DNA of 64,000 nucleotides. It comes from Acetobacteraceae bacterium. Its GTDB lineage: Bacteria; Pseudomonadota; Alphaproteobacteria; Acetobacterales; Acetobacteraceae. Positions 36,262 through 45,130 of this stretch are shown piece by piece. The notes under the pieces are model-generated. The model saw only the letters and a list, made by a program, of their open reading frames with translations, was not told the origin of the DNA and searched no databases. The stretch lies in the NCBI GenBank assembly GCA_003164135.1, contig PLSD01000135.1:44500-108499 (forward strand), in the 5' to 3' direction. Position 1 is the first letter of the stretch. Each line of letters starts with the position of its first letter. The position numbers were made by a program, and so were the translations under genes.

Positions 36262-36287
36262 TGTGCCCGGCCGGGTTGCCGGGCACA
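36262..36287 (-). repeat. Hairpin between ligase pseudogene and DUF2889 gene
   Basis: Perfect ten-base arms TGTGCCCGGC and GCCGGGCACA with six-base loop. No T-tract in either direction, so it is not a standard terminator. It may stabilise or attenuate mRNA between the two genes. Confidence 0.55.
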
Positions 36288-36309
36288 GTTTGAACACCAA
36301 TATGGCGCG

Positions 36310-37811
36310 CTATTCGAACTGTGCTGCGATCAGCACCAGCGCGGGTTTCATCGAAGCGGTGCGCGGCAAATTGTCGACAAATTTATAGCGCACCGGCACC
36401 TGATAGGGCAGCAGTTTCGCCTTCGCGAACGTTGTAAGTTCCTCGGCCGATGGCTGCACAGCGCCTCGCGCAGAATAATCGCCGCCGCGGGCACCTGGCC
36501 CAGCCGCTCGTCCATCACGCCGACCACCACGACCTCGCGGATCGCCGGATGCTGTTCGAGCACGCGCACGACCTCATCGGGATGCACCTTGAAACCGCCA
36601 CGGACAATCGCGTTATCGGCACGGCCGCGGATGAACAGGAATTGATCCGCATCGATCACCGCGCGGTCCGTGGTGCGCAGCCAGCCTTTGCGCTTGCCAA
36701 GCTGCGCGCCTTGCAATTCCAATATGCCCTCCACCCCGGCCGGCACTTCCTCGCCGCTCTCCGGGTCGACCACGCGGGCCTGAATATCCGAATGGATACG
36801 CCCGGCGGCACCGCGCTTGCCGCGCCAGTGATCATGGAAATCCTCGATGGACCAGCCCGCCACCGCGCCGGCGAACTCCGTGGCACCGTAGTTGGAAAGA
36901 ATGGGAATGCCGTAGAGTTCGTAAAACGCATCCACCACGGCGGGGTCCAGCGGCGCGGTGCCGGTGAGCACGGCGGCTAGGCTGGAGAGGTCTTCCTTCG
37001 GCAGTTTCGCCTCGATCAGCATTTTCAACGCCGCCGGCACCGCCGAGGCCACTTTCGGGCGGTGCCGCTTGATGGCGTCGTGCCAGGCTTCCACGGAAAA
37101 TTTTTCCAGCAGGCATTGCCGCCGGCCGGACATCAGCGCGGCCAGCGAACCGTAAATGCCGCCGATATGGGTGATGGGATTCACCACGATCTGGACGCCG
37201 CCGCGCAGTTTCGGCGCCTCGTTGAAGTCGCGGCCTTTCTCGTAGCGCAGCACCCCGGCGAAGCTGGCGTCAAAGGCATCGCGGGTGAGCGGTACGCGCT
37301 TGGGTGTGCCGGTGGTGCCGCTGGTGAGCATTTCGATCGCCACGCCCGGCGCCAGTTGCCGGGCCGGGTCAGCCTTCACCCGGTCATGGCCGGGCAGCAG
37401 ATGCGCCCCCGCCAGCCTGGGTTCGAGGATGATGGCAGCGGTGCCGCTCAATTCCAGCGCCTCCGCCACGCCGTGCCGGTTGAGGTCTTCGGCCTCGCCG
37501 ATCACCACCGGCAGGCCGAGCCCGGCGATATCGCCGCACAGCCGTTCATCGGGCAGCACCGGGTTGAGCGTGACCAGGCAGCGATCCCCGGACAGCACCG
37601 CCGCCGCCGCCGCGATATGCCCGGGCCGGTTGCGGAGCATCACACCAACCCGCGCCTCGGCCGGCAGGCCGAGCTGGCGCAACGCCGCCTCGATATCGTC
37701 AATGACTTTCGCAAGCTGACCCCAGCTGTACCAGTGGTGGTGATAGTCGATCGCCTCCGCCGAGGGGTCGATGGCCAGTGCGCCGCGCAACTGTTGGGTA
37801 ATCATAGCCAT
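36310..37811 (-). pseudogene. AMP-dependent acyl-CoA ligase, frameshifted near C-terminus
   Basis: Paralogue of the ligase at 29759-31273 (about 500 residues): LTSGTTGTPKRVPL near residue 165, NPITHIGGIYG, NYGATEFAGAVAGW and RGGFKVHPDEVVRVLEQHPAIREVVVVGV are all conserved. After AAAIILREA the frame is lost around 36455-36466. The open frame then runs into unrelated Arg/Cys-rich sequence and stops at 36348. In the next frame the expected tail resumes as PSAEELTTFAKAKLLPYQVP, with LPRTASMKP and a TAG stop at 36310-36312. One missing base explains it. Loss of the C-terminal domain with the catalytic Lys should inactivate the enzyme, unless this is a sequencing error. Confidence 0.88.
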
Positions 37812-37838
37812 GAGAACTTCGCTTCCACTTATGGGCGG

Positions 37839-37871
37839 CCCCGTCCCGGGAGCGGGCTGTGGGACGGGGTT
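37839..37871 (-). repeat. Hairpin upstream of ligase pseudogene
   Basis: Perfect nine-base arms CCCCGTCCC and GGGACGGGG, separated by 15 bases, followed on the plus side by TTTT. On the transcribed (minus) strand the T-tract precedes the stem, so it is not a terminator for the SDR-ligase unit. The rest of the 133-bp gap holds an AT-rich patch at 37885-37915 (CATAGCTGACGTAG) that is at best a weak operator match. Confidence 0.45.
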
Positions 37872-37944
37872 TTCATCTGCTTATCACATAGCTGACGTAG
37901 TGCAATATGTAGTTTTCGCATCTGTCACCGCCTGCTTTCCAGGC

Positions 37945-38727
37945 TTAGCCGAACATCGATTGGCCGTCGTCGATGGTGAAGCTCGCGCCGGTAACGGCAC
38001 GGGAAGCGTCGGAGGCCAGATACAGTGCCATTTCGTCGAGGTCGCTCAAATCAAGCATGCGCCGGCGCGGCCACTGGTTGATATGTTTCTTGCCGGTGTC
38101 GGTCTCGAAATATTCAGCGGTCAGCTCTGTGTTGATGTAGCCTGGGCAGATGGTGTTGACGTTGATACCCTTGCGGACCCATTCGCGGGCAAAACACTGG
38201 CCCATTTTCGAAACCGCCGCTTTCGATGCGGAGTAGGCGACGACGCCGGGGCCGTTCACGCTGGCCATGATCGAGGAAATAAGGATGATCCGGCCGTGCT
38301 GGCGCTCCGCGCTACCCGCCTTGATCATACGGCGTGCCCCCTCGCGCGCCGTAAGGAACGCGCCACGCACGTTGACCTCGAACACGCGATCAAAATCCTC
38401 AACCGGCAGGTCCACCGCATTGGCGTTTATCATCATGCCGGCGTTGACGATGACCGAATCCACCCCGCCAAAGGCAGCCTCGGCGGCGTCGTAGGCGGCG
38501 ATGGTGGAGGCTTCGTCGGCCACGTCCAGGGGCACAGCCAGCGCCTGTCCACCCGCCGCGCGGATTTCCGCCGCTAAGGCTTCGGTCAGGTCGGTCCGGC
38601 GCGCGCCGAGCACCACTTTCGCACCGCTGGCCGCCGCGACACGGGCAAACCGGGCACCGATGCCCGAGGAGGCGCCGGTGATGAACACGGTGCGGCCGGA
38701 CAGGTCAAAGCTGGCGGATTTGGACAA
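37945..38727 (-). CDS. SDR oxidoreductase
   Basis: Classical short-chain dehydrogenase of 260 residues. TGASSGIGARFA is near residue 17, VNAGMM near 93, and the catalytic ISSIMASVNGPGVVAYSASKAAV spans about 148-170 with Tyr and Lys. The C-terminus GASFTIDDGQSMFG is typical. It is likely a 3-hydroxyacyl-CoA or alcohol dehydrogenase. AAGGAGGAAG precedes the start. It is divergent from a thiolase gene with an AT-rich element between. Confidence 0.9.
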   Translation of the reverse strand: MSKSASFDLSGRTVFITGASSGIGARFARVAAASGAKVVLGARRTDLTEALAAEIRAAGGQALAVPLDVADEASTIAAYDAAEAAFGGVDSVIVNAGMMINANAVDLPVEDFDRVFEVNVRGAFLTAREGARRMIKAGSAERQHGRIILISSIMASVNGPGVVAYSASKAAVSKMGQCFAREWVRKGINVNTICPGYINTELTAEYFETDTGKKHINQWPRRRMLDLSDLDEMALYLASDASRAVTGASFTIDDGQSMFG

Positions 38728-38814
38728 TTTTGCTTCCTCCTTACGAAAGTTTGGTCCTGGATCGGCGCGCGGCGTCTACGCAGGGCCGGGGCGTTGCCAG
38801 GGTTGATATTGAGG

Positions 38815-38836
38815 TAGATATATAAGTAAGCTATCT
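38815..38836. promoter_or_regulatory. Operator-like AT-rich element (copy H)
   Basis: TAGATATATA at 38815-38824 is one base from copy A. AGATA and TATCT (38816-38836) form short outer arms around an AAGTAAG-containing centre. It stands between the divergent SDR and thiolase genes, the expected place for a shared control site. Confidence 0.45.
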
Positions 38837-38920
38837 TCGTGTATGCGGCCAATAGCGCGGGACGTCCAGCCCCGCGCGGAGGTGTGCGGGTTTTTGTAAA
38901 ACGGGAAAAGGGTGAATTTC

Positions 38921-40126
38921 ATGCCAGATAACGCAAGGGCAGCCGGTGGCAACGACGTGGTGATTGCCAGCTACGCCCGCACGCCGATGGGCGGCTTCCA
39001 GGGCGATCTGGCGGGGGTGAGCGCCACCGCGTTGGGCGCCACCGCCATCCGCGCGGCGGTTGAACGCGCCAAACTCCCGCCCGAGCTGGTGGAGCGTGTT
39101 TACATGGGCTGCGTGCTGCCCGCCGGGCTTGGCCAAGCGCCCGCGCGGCAAGCGGCCCTGGGGGCCGGCCTGCCGCTTTCCGCCGAGGCGACGACGCTGA
39201 ACAAGATGTGCGGCTCGGGCATGCAGGCCGCGATCATGGCGCATGAGGCGCTGCTGGCGGGCTCGGTGGAGGTCATCGTCGCGGGGGGCATGGAGAGCAT
39301 GAGTAACGCGCCGTATCTGCTGGCCAAGCACCGCACCGGCGCACGCATGGGGCATGATATTGTCTCGGACTCGATGTTCCTGGACGGGCTGGAGGACGCC
39401 TATACCAAGGGCAAGCCGATGGGCTTCTTCGCCGAAAACAGCGCGCGCGACTATAACTTCTCGCGCGAGGCGCAGGACGATTACGCCATCCGCTCGCTGG
39501 AGCGCGCGCAGGCGGCCATCGCCACCGGCGCGTTCGATGCCGAGGTGACGCCGGTGGTGATCCACGGCCGTGGCGGCGAGGTGCGGGTGACGCAGGATGA
39601 ACAGCCCGGCAAGGCGCGGCTGGACAAAATCCGTTCGCTGAAAGCCGCCTTCGTGCCCGGCGGCACCATCACCGCCGCCAACGCCTCCTCGATCTCCGAC
39701 GGCGCGGCGGCGCTGGTGATGACGCGCCGCGATGTTGCCGAACGGTTGGGTCTGCCGGTGGTCGCGCGGCTGGTGGCGCATGCCGCGCATGCGCATGAAC
39801 CGGGCCTGTTCGCCACCGCGCCGGTTCCGGCCATGCGCAAGCTGCTAGCGAAAGCGGGCTGGAGCGTCGACTCGGTGGATCTGTTCGAGGTCAACGAGGC
39901 GTTCGCCGTGGTGGCGATGATCGCGGCGCAAGAGCTGAACATTCCGGCGGAAAAACTCAACATCAATGGCGGCGCCTGCGCGCTCGGCCACCCGATCGGC
40001 GCCAGCGGCGCGCGCATCATCGCCACCTTGATTGCCGCCCTGCAACGGCGCGGCCTCAAGCGCGGCGTCGCTTCCTTATGCATCGGCGGCGGCGAGGCCA
40101 CGGCCGTCGCGGTCGAGCTCGTCTGA
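38921..40126 (+). CDS. Acetyl-CoA acetyltransferase-type thiolase
   Basis: Thiolase of 401 residues. The ATG at 38921 is preferred to the GTG at 38912 because AAAAGGG sits at a better distance. The nucleophilic Cys lies in LNKMCGSGMQAAIMA near residue 93. VAGGMESMSNAPYLL, NEAFAVV, GGACALGHPIGASGAR and the second Cys in SLCIGGGEATAVAV follow. This is the AtoB/PhaA-like biosynthetic-degradative branch, so it probably deals with acetoacetyl-CoA or short ketoacyl-CoA at the end of the pathway. An acyl-CoA dehydrogenase follows two bases later. Confidence 0.92.
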   Translation: MPDNARAAGGNDVVIASYARTPMGGFQGDLAGVSATALGATAIRAAVERAKLPPELVERVYMGCVLPAGLGQAPARQAALGAGLPLSAEATTLNKMCGSGMQAAIMAHEALLAGSVEVIVAGGMESMSNAPYLLAKHRTGARMGHDIVSDSMFLDGLEDAYTKGKPMGFFAENSARDYNFSREAQDDYAIRSLERAQAAIATGAFDAEVTPVVIHGRGGEVRVTQDEQPGKARLDKIRSLKAAFVPGGTITAANASSISDGAAALVMTRRDVAERLGLPVVARLVAHAAHAHEPGLFATAPVPAMRKLLAKAGWSVDSVDLFEVNEAFAVVAMIAAQELNIPAEKLNINGGACALGHPIGASGARIIATLIAALQRRGLKRGVASLCIGGGEATAVAVELV

Positions 40127-40128
40127 CC

Positions 40129-41256
40129 ATGGTGCCCTCCGAAATCCAGGCCGGCATCCGCGATTCCGTGCGTGCCTTCGCGCAGGCCCGCATCCTGCCA
40201 AATTCCGCCGCGTATGAGGCAGCCCGCGCGTATCCGCCGGAACTGTTTCTCGAACTGGGCGAGATGGGTCTGCTCGGCATGACCGCACCGGAGGCGGCCG
40301 GTGGCGCCGGGGCCGATTATGTCTCCTACGCGCTGGCGCTGATGGAAATCGGCGCCGCGGACGGCGCGCTCTCGACCATCGTGTCGATCCAGAACAGCAT
40401 CATGGTCTCCGGCCTGCTGAAAGACGGCACCCAGGTGCAGCAGGAACGCTTTCTGCCCGGCCTCATCAGCGGCAAAACCATCGGCGCATTTGCGCTCACC
40501 GAGACGGACGCGGGATCGGACGCGTCGGCCATCCGCACCCGCGCGGTGAAAGCCGAAGGCGGCTGGGTGCTCAACGGCACCAAACAGTTCATCACCTCCG
40601 GCAAGATCGCCGGCGTGGCGATGGTGGTCGCGGTGAGCGACCCGGCGGCGGGTAAAAAAGGCATCTCCTGTTTTCTGGTGCCGACCGATCGCCCCGGTTA
40701 TATTGTTGACAAGGTGGAACACAAGCTCGGCCAGGGCGCATCCGACACCTGCGCGCTGCGGTTCGAGAATCTGTTCATCGAGGATGATCTGCTGCTCGGC
40801 GCGGCGGGGCAGGGGTATCGCATCGCGCTTTCCAACCTTGAAGCCGGGCGCATCGGCATTGCCGCGCAGTCAATCGGCATGGCGCAGGCGGCGCTGGATT
40901 ACGCAATCGCCTACGCCAAGGAACGCAAATCCATGGGCACGGAAATTATCCACCACCAGGCGGTGGGCTTTCGCCTTGCGGACCATGCCGCGCGGCTGGA
41001 AGCGGCGCGTCAACTGGTGCTGCACGCGGCGGATTTGAAAGACCACGGGATGCCGTGTTTGAAGGAAGCCTCGATGGCGAAACTGGTCGCATCCGAGACC
41101 GCGGAGGCGGTCTGCTCCGGCGCGCTGCAGACCTTGGGTGGCTATGGTTATCTGGAAGAATTCCGCATCGCCAAAATCCTCCGCGATGTGCGGGTGTGCC
41201 AGATCTACGAAGGCACTTCCGATATTCAGCGCCTGGTCATCGCACGCGCCCTTTAG
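40129..41256 (+). CDS. Acyl-CoA dehydrogenase (short-chain type)
   Basis: Acyl-CoA dehydrogenase of 375 residues starting at 40129, two bases after the thiolase stop; a longer in-frame extension is rejected. ALTETDAGSDASAIRTRAV near residue 125 is the flavin motif, and LNGTKQFITSGKIA follows. The C-terminus reads TLGGYGYLEEFRIAKILRDVRVCQIYEGTSDIQRLVIARAL; the Glu in YEGTSDIQ is the catalytic base of the short-chain/butyryl type. It probably acts as a homotetramer on a short acyl-CoA. It ends with TAG. Confidence 0.93.
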   Translation: MVPSEIQAGIRDSVRAFAQARILPNSAAYEAARAYPPELFLELGEMGLLGMTAPEAAGGAGADYVSYALALMEIGAADGALSTIVSIQNSIMVSGLLKDGTQVQQERFLPGLISGKTIGAFALTETDAGSDASAIRTRAVKAEGGWVLNGTKQFITSGKIAGVAMVVAVSDPAAGKKGISCFLVPTDRPGYIVDKVEHKLGQGASDTCALRFENLFIEDDLLLGAAGQGYRIALSNLEAGRIGIAAQSIGMAQAALDYAIAYAKERKSMGTEIIHHQAVGFRLADHAARLEAARQLVLHAADLKDHGMPCLKEASMAKLVASETAEAVCSGALQTLGGYGYLEEFRIAKILRDVRVCQIYEGTSDIQRLVIARAL

Positions 41257-41261
41257 CGCGA

Positions 41262-42053
41262 TTACCGCCCGGTGAAACGCGGCGCGCGTTTCTGCGTGAC
41301 CGCGTCCAGACCTTCCCTAAAATCTTCCGTGCCGATCAGCATCGCCTGCGCCAGCACGCCGGCGGCCCATTCGCGGTCGATGCTGGATTCCATGCCGCGC
41401 TGCAGCCCCTCTTTGGCCAATGCGTAGGCGCGCGGCGGCAACTCCGCGAGTTCGGCTGCCAGTTCCACCCCGCGCGCACGCAATGCCTCCGGCGCCACCA
41501 GTTCCGAGACCAGGCCGATCCGCAACGCTTCCTCGCCGCGCACCGCCCGCCCGCGCAGGATCATCTCATTGGCGCGGGTCAGCCCGACGATGCGCGGCAG
41601 CAAAAACATCCCACCCAAGGGCGGCAGCAGGCCCAGCTTGATCCAGCTTTCCTGGAACAAGGATTTTTCCGTGCCGATGCGGAAATCACAGGCCAGCGCC
41701 AGCTCGCAGCCGACCGTGATCGCCGCCCCGCCAACCGCCGCCACTGTTGGCTTGGCGGAACGGAACAGCCGCCGCGCCGCACCCTGAAAATGCGCGTAGA
41801 TGCGGTCCCGCACATCGATTGCCGAAGTCGTTTTCAGTGTTTCCAGATAGGCGAACTCCGCCCCGGCACAAAAATGCCGCCCTTCCGCCGCGAGCAGGAT
41901 CGCGCCGACGCCTGCATCGGCCTCCAGCAGGTCGATGGCCTGGCAAAGCTGCGCCATGGTCTCGCCGCGCAGTGAATTATGCTGCTCGGGGCGGTTCAGC
42001 AAAATGATCCCGATTTTGCCGTCCTGTTCGATACGGATATCGGTGAAATTCAT
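41262..42053 (-). CDS. Enoyl-CoA hydratase (crotonase family)
   Basis: Crotonase-family protein of 263 residues. AEGRHFCAGAEFAYLE carries the oxyanion hole, and AITVGCELALACDFR retains the first Glu. The second region, KLGLLPPLGGMFLLPRIVGLTRANEM, has Pro-Leu in place of the usual Glu position. Ends AVTQKRAPRFTGR like the crotonase at 4719. It lies 19 bases after the TetR gene and is likely co-transcribed with it. Confidence 0.87.
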   Translation of the reverse strand: MNFTDIRIEQDGKIGIILLNRPEQHNSLRGETMAQLCQAIDLLEADAGVGAILLAAEGRHFCAGAEFAYLETLKTTSAIDVRDRIYAHFQGAARRLFRSAKPTVAAVGGAAITVGCELALACDFRIGTEKSLFQESWIKLGLLPPLGGMFLLPRIVGLTRANEMILRGRAVRGEEALRIGLVSELVAPEALRARGVELAAELAELPPRAYALAKEGLQRGMESSIDREWAAGVLAQAMLIGTEDFREGLDAVTQKRAPRFTGR

Positions 42054-42072
42054 GGCCTGTCCTACAAAATTC

Positions 42073-42705
42073 TTATTGCCCCGCGCCTGCGCCGCGCAGC
42101 GCCAGGTCCACGAGTTCGACGGTAAAACGCTCCGCCTGCGCCAGCATCGCCTCGCGCAGGCGTTTTGGCGTCGAGGTCACATGGTTGGTGACGCCGCCAA
42201 TGACCACGTCGATCAGCAGGCTGGGGTTGAACTGGGCCGAGAGCTCACCACGCGCCATGGCACGGCGGATGATTTGGCGCGCCTGCAGGATTGTCTGTTG
42301 GCCGTAAGGTGCGGTGGCCGCGCGCGCGTCTTTCGAGACCTGGGCATCGGCCTGCAGATGCGTCAGCACGCCGCCGTAGGGGCCTGCTAGCGCGTTCATG
42401 CACATGCGCGCCAACGCCAGCAAATCCCCGCGCAACGAGCCTTCGTCGATGGTGCCGATGGCATACCAGCGCGCCTCCAGCGTTTCGCGCAGCAGGTCGC
42501 CGCGGTTGCTCCAGCGGCGGTAGAGCGCGCTTTTGCCAACCCCGGCCTGGCGCGCCACCGCATCAAAGCTCAGCGCCCGCCAGCCGCCGGCGGCATAAAT
42601 CGCAATTGCCGCATCGAACACACGGTCCTCGATATCGGGTGCGCGCGGGCGCCCTTGAGCGGGTTTGGCGGGAAGGTCTGCCGGGGCATCAATTTCTTCT
42701 TGCAT
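42073..42705 (-). CDS. TetR-family transcriptional regulator
   Basis: Regulator of 210 residues. The N-terminal helix-turn-helix lies at about residues 24-70: VFDAAIAIYAAGGWRALSFDAVARQAGVGKSALYRRWSNRGDLL. The C-terminal ligand domain is helical and unrelated in detail to named members. It is divergent from the operon of acyl-CoA dehydrogenase, CoA-transferase and aldehyde dehydrogenase genes and shares a 71-bp promoter containing the AT-rich element, so it probably represses both directions until an acyl-CoA or acid binds. Confidence 0.9.
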   Translation of the reverse strand: MQEEIDAPADLPAKPAQGRPRAPDIEDRVFDAAIAIYAAGGWRALSFDAVARQAGVGKSALYRRWSNRGDLLRETLEARWYAIGTIDEGSLRGDLLALARMCMNALAGPYGGVLTHLQADAQVSKDARAATAPYGQQTILQARQIIRRAMARGELSAQFNPSLLIDVVIGGVTNHVTSTPKRLREAMLAQAERFTVELVDLALRGAGAGQ

Positions 42706-42744
42706 TCGTGACCATTCGGGGTAATACGGACGGCAATCGACCGT

Positions 42745-42763
42745 AATTTAACTAAGTAAACTA
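42745..42763. promoter_or_regulatory. Operator-like AT-rich element at TetR promoter (copy I)
   Basis: TTAACTAAGTAAACTA contains two overlapping reverse-strand versions: TAGTTAAATT (42745-42754) and TAGTTTACTT (42754-42763). The second has a GT-TT-AC core. It lies 14 bases before the plus-strand start and 40 bases before the TetR start, so binding would block both. Confidence 0.55.
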
Positions 42764-42776
42764 ACTGGAGGGCGCT

Positions 42777-43889
42777 ATGGTGACTATAACCCCGGAAGAG
42801 CGTTCGGCAATGCGCGACGCTTTCCGCCGCCTGCTGAGCGAGAGCTGCACCCAGGCCAGCGTGCGGGCCACCATGGCCACCGCGCCGGGCTATGATGCGG
42901 AGCTGTGGCGGCAGATGGCGGAGATGGGCATTCCCGGCCTGATCATCGACGAATCCTACGGCGGCATTGGTGCCGGCCCCCTGGAGCTTGAGCTGCTGAT
43001 GGAGGAGGCGGGTGCCGCCCTGTTGCCCTCGCCCTTGTTCTCCAGCGGCGTGCTCGCGGCCGCATTACTATCCGCGTCCACTGACGAAGCCGCCAAGGTG
43101 CGGCTGCTCCCGCAAATCGCCACCGGCGAGTTGATCGCCACCGTGGCGCTGGCCTCCGAACGGGGCAAATGGACGCCCGAAGACGTTGGTGTAACCGCCG
43201 CCCGTGCCGGCGATTCCTGGCGCCTGAACGGTGTCTGCGCCTATGTGACCAACGCCGCCGAGGCCGGAATTTTTCTGGTGGTGGCGAAAACCGAAACGGG
43301 TGTTGCCACTTTCGAGGTTGCTCCCAACGCCGCCGGCGTGGCGCGCACGCCGATGGAAAGCTTTGACCGCACGCAGCGCTTCTCGCGGCTGGAATTCCAC
43401 GACGTAACCGCGCCCCCCATTGCCGGCGCCGGTGCGCAAGCGGTGGAAACCATGCTGGATGTTGCCCGCGTCGCCCTTGCGGGTGAGCAGGCTGGCGGCG
43501 CGCGCCATGTGTTCGATTTCACGGTCGAATACATCAAAATGCGCGTGCAGTTCGGCCGCCCCGTCGGCGGCTTCCAGGCGATCAAGCACATGGCGGCGGA
43601 TTTGCTGCTGGAGGTGGAATCCGCCACCTCGGCGGCCCGTCACGCCGCGCAGGCGCTGGCCGAGGCTTCGCCCGAAACGTCCGCGCTGGTCAGCCTCGCC
43701 GGTTTCGCCTGCGCCGATGCATATGCCCAAATTGCCGCCACCGCCATCCAGATGCATGGCGGCATCGGCTTCACCTGGGAGCATCCGTGCCACCTCTACC
43801 TGCGCCGCGCCCGCGCCGATGCGCAGTTGCTGGGCAGTTCCAGCTTTTACCGTGAACGATATGTTGCTGCGTTGGAGCAGGCCGCATGA
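42777..43889 (+). CDS. Acyl-CoA dehydrogenase, smaller subunit of a pair
   Basis: Acyl-CoA dehydrogenase-like protein of 370 residues. It begins MVTITPEERSAMRDAFRRLL, carries GIPGLIIDESYGGIGAGPLELELLMEE near 50, lacks the flavin motif in the middle domain, and ends with MRVQFGRPVGGFQAIKHMAADLL and MHGGIGFTWEHPCHLYLRRARAD. It is the beta-type partner of the next gene, with which it overlaps by ATGA. ACTGGAGGGC precedes its start. Confidence 0.88.
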   Translation: MVTITPEERSAMRDAFRRLLSESCTQASVRATMATAPGYDAELWRQMAEMGIPGLIIDESYGGIGAGPLELELLMEEAGAALLPSPLFSSGVLAAALLSASTDEAAKVRLLPQIATGELIATVALASERGKWTPEDVGVTAARAGDSWRLNGVCAYVTNAAEAGIFLVVAKTETGVATFEVAPNAAGVARTPMESFDRTQRFSRLEFHDVTAPPIAGAGAQAVETMLDVARVALAGEQAGGARHVFDFTVEYIKMRVQFGRPVGGFQAIKHMAADLLLEVESATSAARHAAQALAEASPETSALVSLAGFACADAYAQIAATAIQMHGGIGFTWEHPCHLYLRRARADAQLLGSSSFYRERYVAALEQAA

Positions 43890-45097
43890 GCCAGATACCC
43901 CAAATGACCGATGAACAACTGCAGGCGGAAGTCACCGCCTGGCTGGACGCCAACTGGGACGCGGCGACGAAAAAGTCGCGCCACAATGTGGAAGCCGGGC
44001 TGAAAGGATGGCTGAAAGCCGCCTTCGAGGCGCGCTGGTCGGTGCCGCGCTGGCCAGTTGAGTGGTACGGCCGAGGCCTGTCCAATGAGCAGGCGAAAAT
44101 CGTCGAGCGCGCCTTCGCCAAGGTAGGCGCGCCGGGAACCGGGCTCGACCGCACCAATCTGGCGGCCAACACCATGCTCACCTACGGCCAGGACTCGCTG
44201 AAGCGCGACCTGCTGCAAAAATTCCTCACCAGCGAGGGCAGCAATTATTGCTTGCTTTACAGCGAGCCGGGGGCAGGCTCCGACCTTGCCTCGGTGCGCT
44301 GCCGCGCCGAGCGGCAAGGGGATAATTTTGTTGTCAACGGCCAGAAGGTCTGGACCTCCGGCGCGCGCACGGCCGATTATGGCATGCTGATCGCCCGCAC
44401 CAACTGGGATGTGCCCAAGCACAAAGGCATCAGCTTCTTCGTCATCCCGATGAACCAGCCCGGCATTGACATCCGCCCGCTGCACCAGATCACCGGCGAT
44501 GCGCATTTCAACGAGGTGTTCCTCGATAACGCCATCGTGCCCGCGGCCAACATGCTGGGCGCGGAAGGCGACGGCTGGAAGGTTCTGCAAACGGCGCTGG
44601 CCTATGAACGCCTGGTGATGGGCGAAGGGGCCGGTGAACGCCGCCAGGGCTCCTTCAAGGACAACCGCGTCAGCCTGGTCGCCCTGGCGCGCGAGGCGGG
44701 CTGCCTGGATGATCCGCTGATCCGTCAGGAGATCGCCCGCGCCACCGCCTACCGCCAGCTCAACACGCTGAACATGGCGCGCGCGAAAGCCGAAATGGCG
44801 CAGGGCACGTCCTCGCCGATCATGTCGCTCGGCAAGCTCGCGATGTCGCGCATCCTGCACGAGGACGCGCGGGTGATGACCGCCATCCTCGGCGCATCCA
44901 GCATGCTCGACGGCGAGGGCAATCCGCGCCCGGCCGATGTGAACTACCGCACCTTCAACGCCTATATGACCTCAATCGGCGGCGGTACCGACCAGATCCA
45001 GCGCAACATCATCGGCGAGCGGGTGCTGGGCCTGCCGCGCGAAGTGGAGCTGGACCGCGACGTGCCGTTCCGCGAATCCCGCGCCGTCACCGGCTGA
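43886..45097 (+). CDS. Acyl-CoA dehydrogenase, larger subunit of a pair
   Basis: Acyl-CoA dehydrogenase of 403 residues. LYSEPGAGSDLASVRCRAE near 130 binds flavin; VNGQKVWTSGARTADYGMLIARTNWDVPKHKGISFFVIPM and QITGDAHFNEVFLDNAIVP follow. The C-terminus SIGGGTDQIQRNIIGERVLGLPRE is the alpha-type signature also seen at 9434. It probably forms an alpha2-beta2 enzyme with the preceding product. A CoA-transferase gene follows after 33 bases, so substrate activation and first oxidation are encoded together. Confidence 0.9.
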   Translation: MSQIPQMTDEQLQAEVTAWLDANWDAATKKSRHNVEAGLKGWLKAAFEARWSVPRWPVEWYGRGLSNEQAKIVERAFAKVGAPGTGLDRTNLAANTMLTYGQDSLKRDLLQKFLTSEGSNYCLLYSEPGAGSDLASVRCRAERQGDNFVVNGQKVWTSGARTADYGMLIARTNWDVPKHKGISFFVIPMNQPGIDIRPLHQITGDAHFNEVFLDNAIVPAANMLGAEGDGWKVLQTALAYERLVMGEGAGERRQGSFKDNRVSLVALAREAGCLDDPLIRQEIARATAYRQLNTLNMARAKAEMAQGTSSPIMSLGKLAMSRILHEDARVMTAILGASSMLDGEGNPRPADVNYRTFNAYMTSIGGGTDQIQRNIIGERVLGLPREVELDRDVPFRESRAVTG

Positions 45098-45130
45098 GCG
45101 CGGGCAACAAAACCAGGAGGAAGCCAAAGC

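Noticed and set aside
37885..37915. Another copy of the shared operator before the frameshifted ligase
   Set aside because: The CATAGCTGACGTAG patch keeps only scattered matches to the element and has no clean TAG-N4-CTA core.
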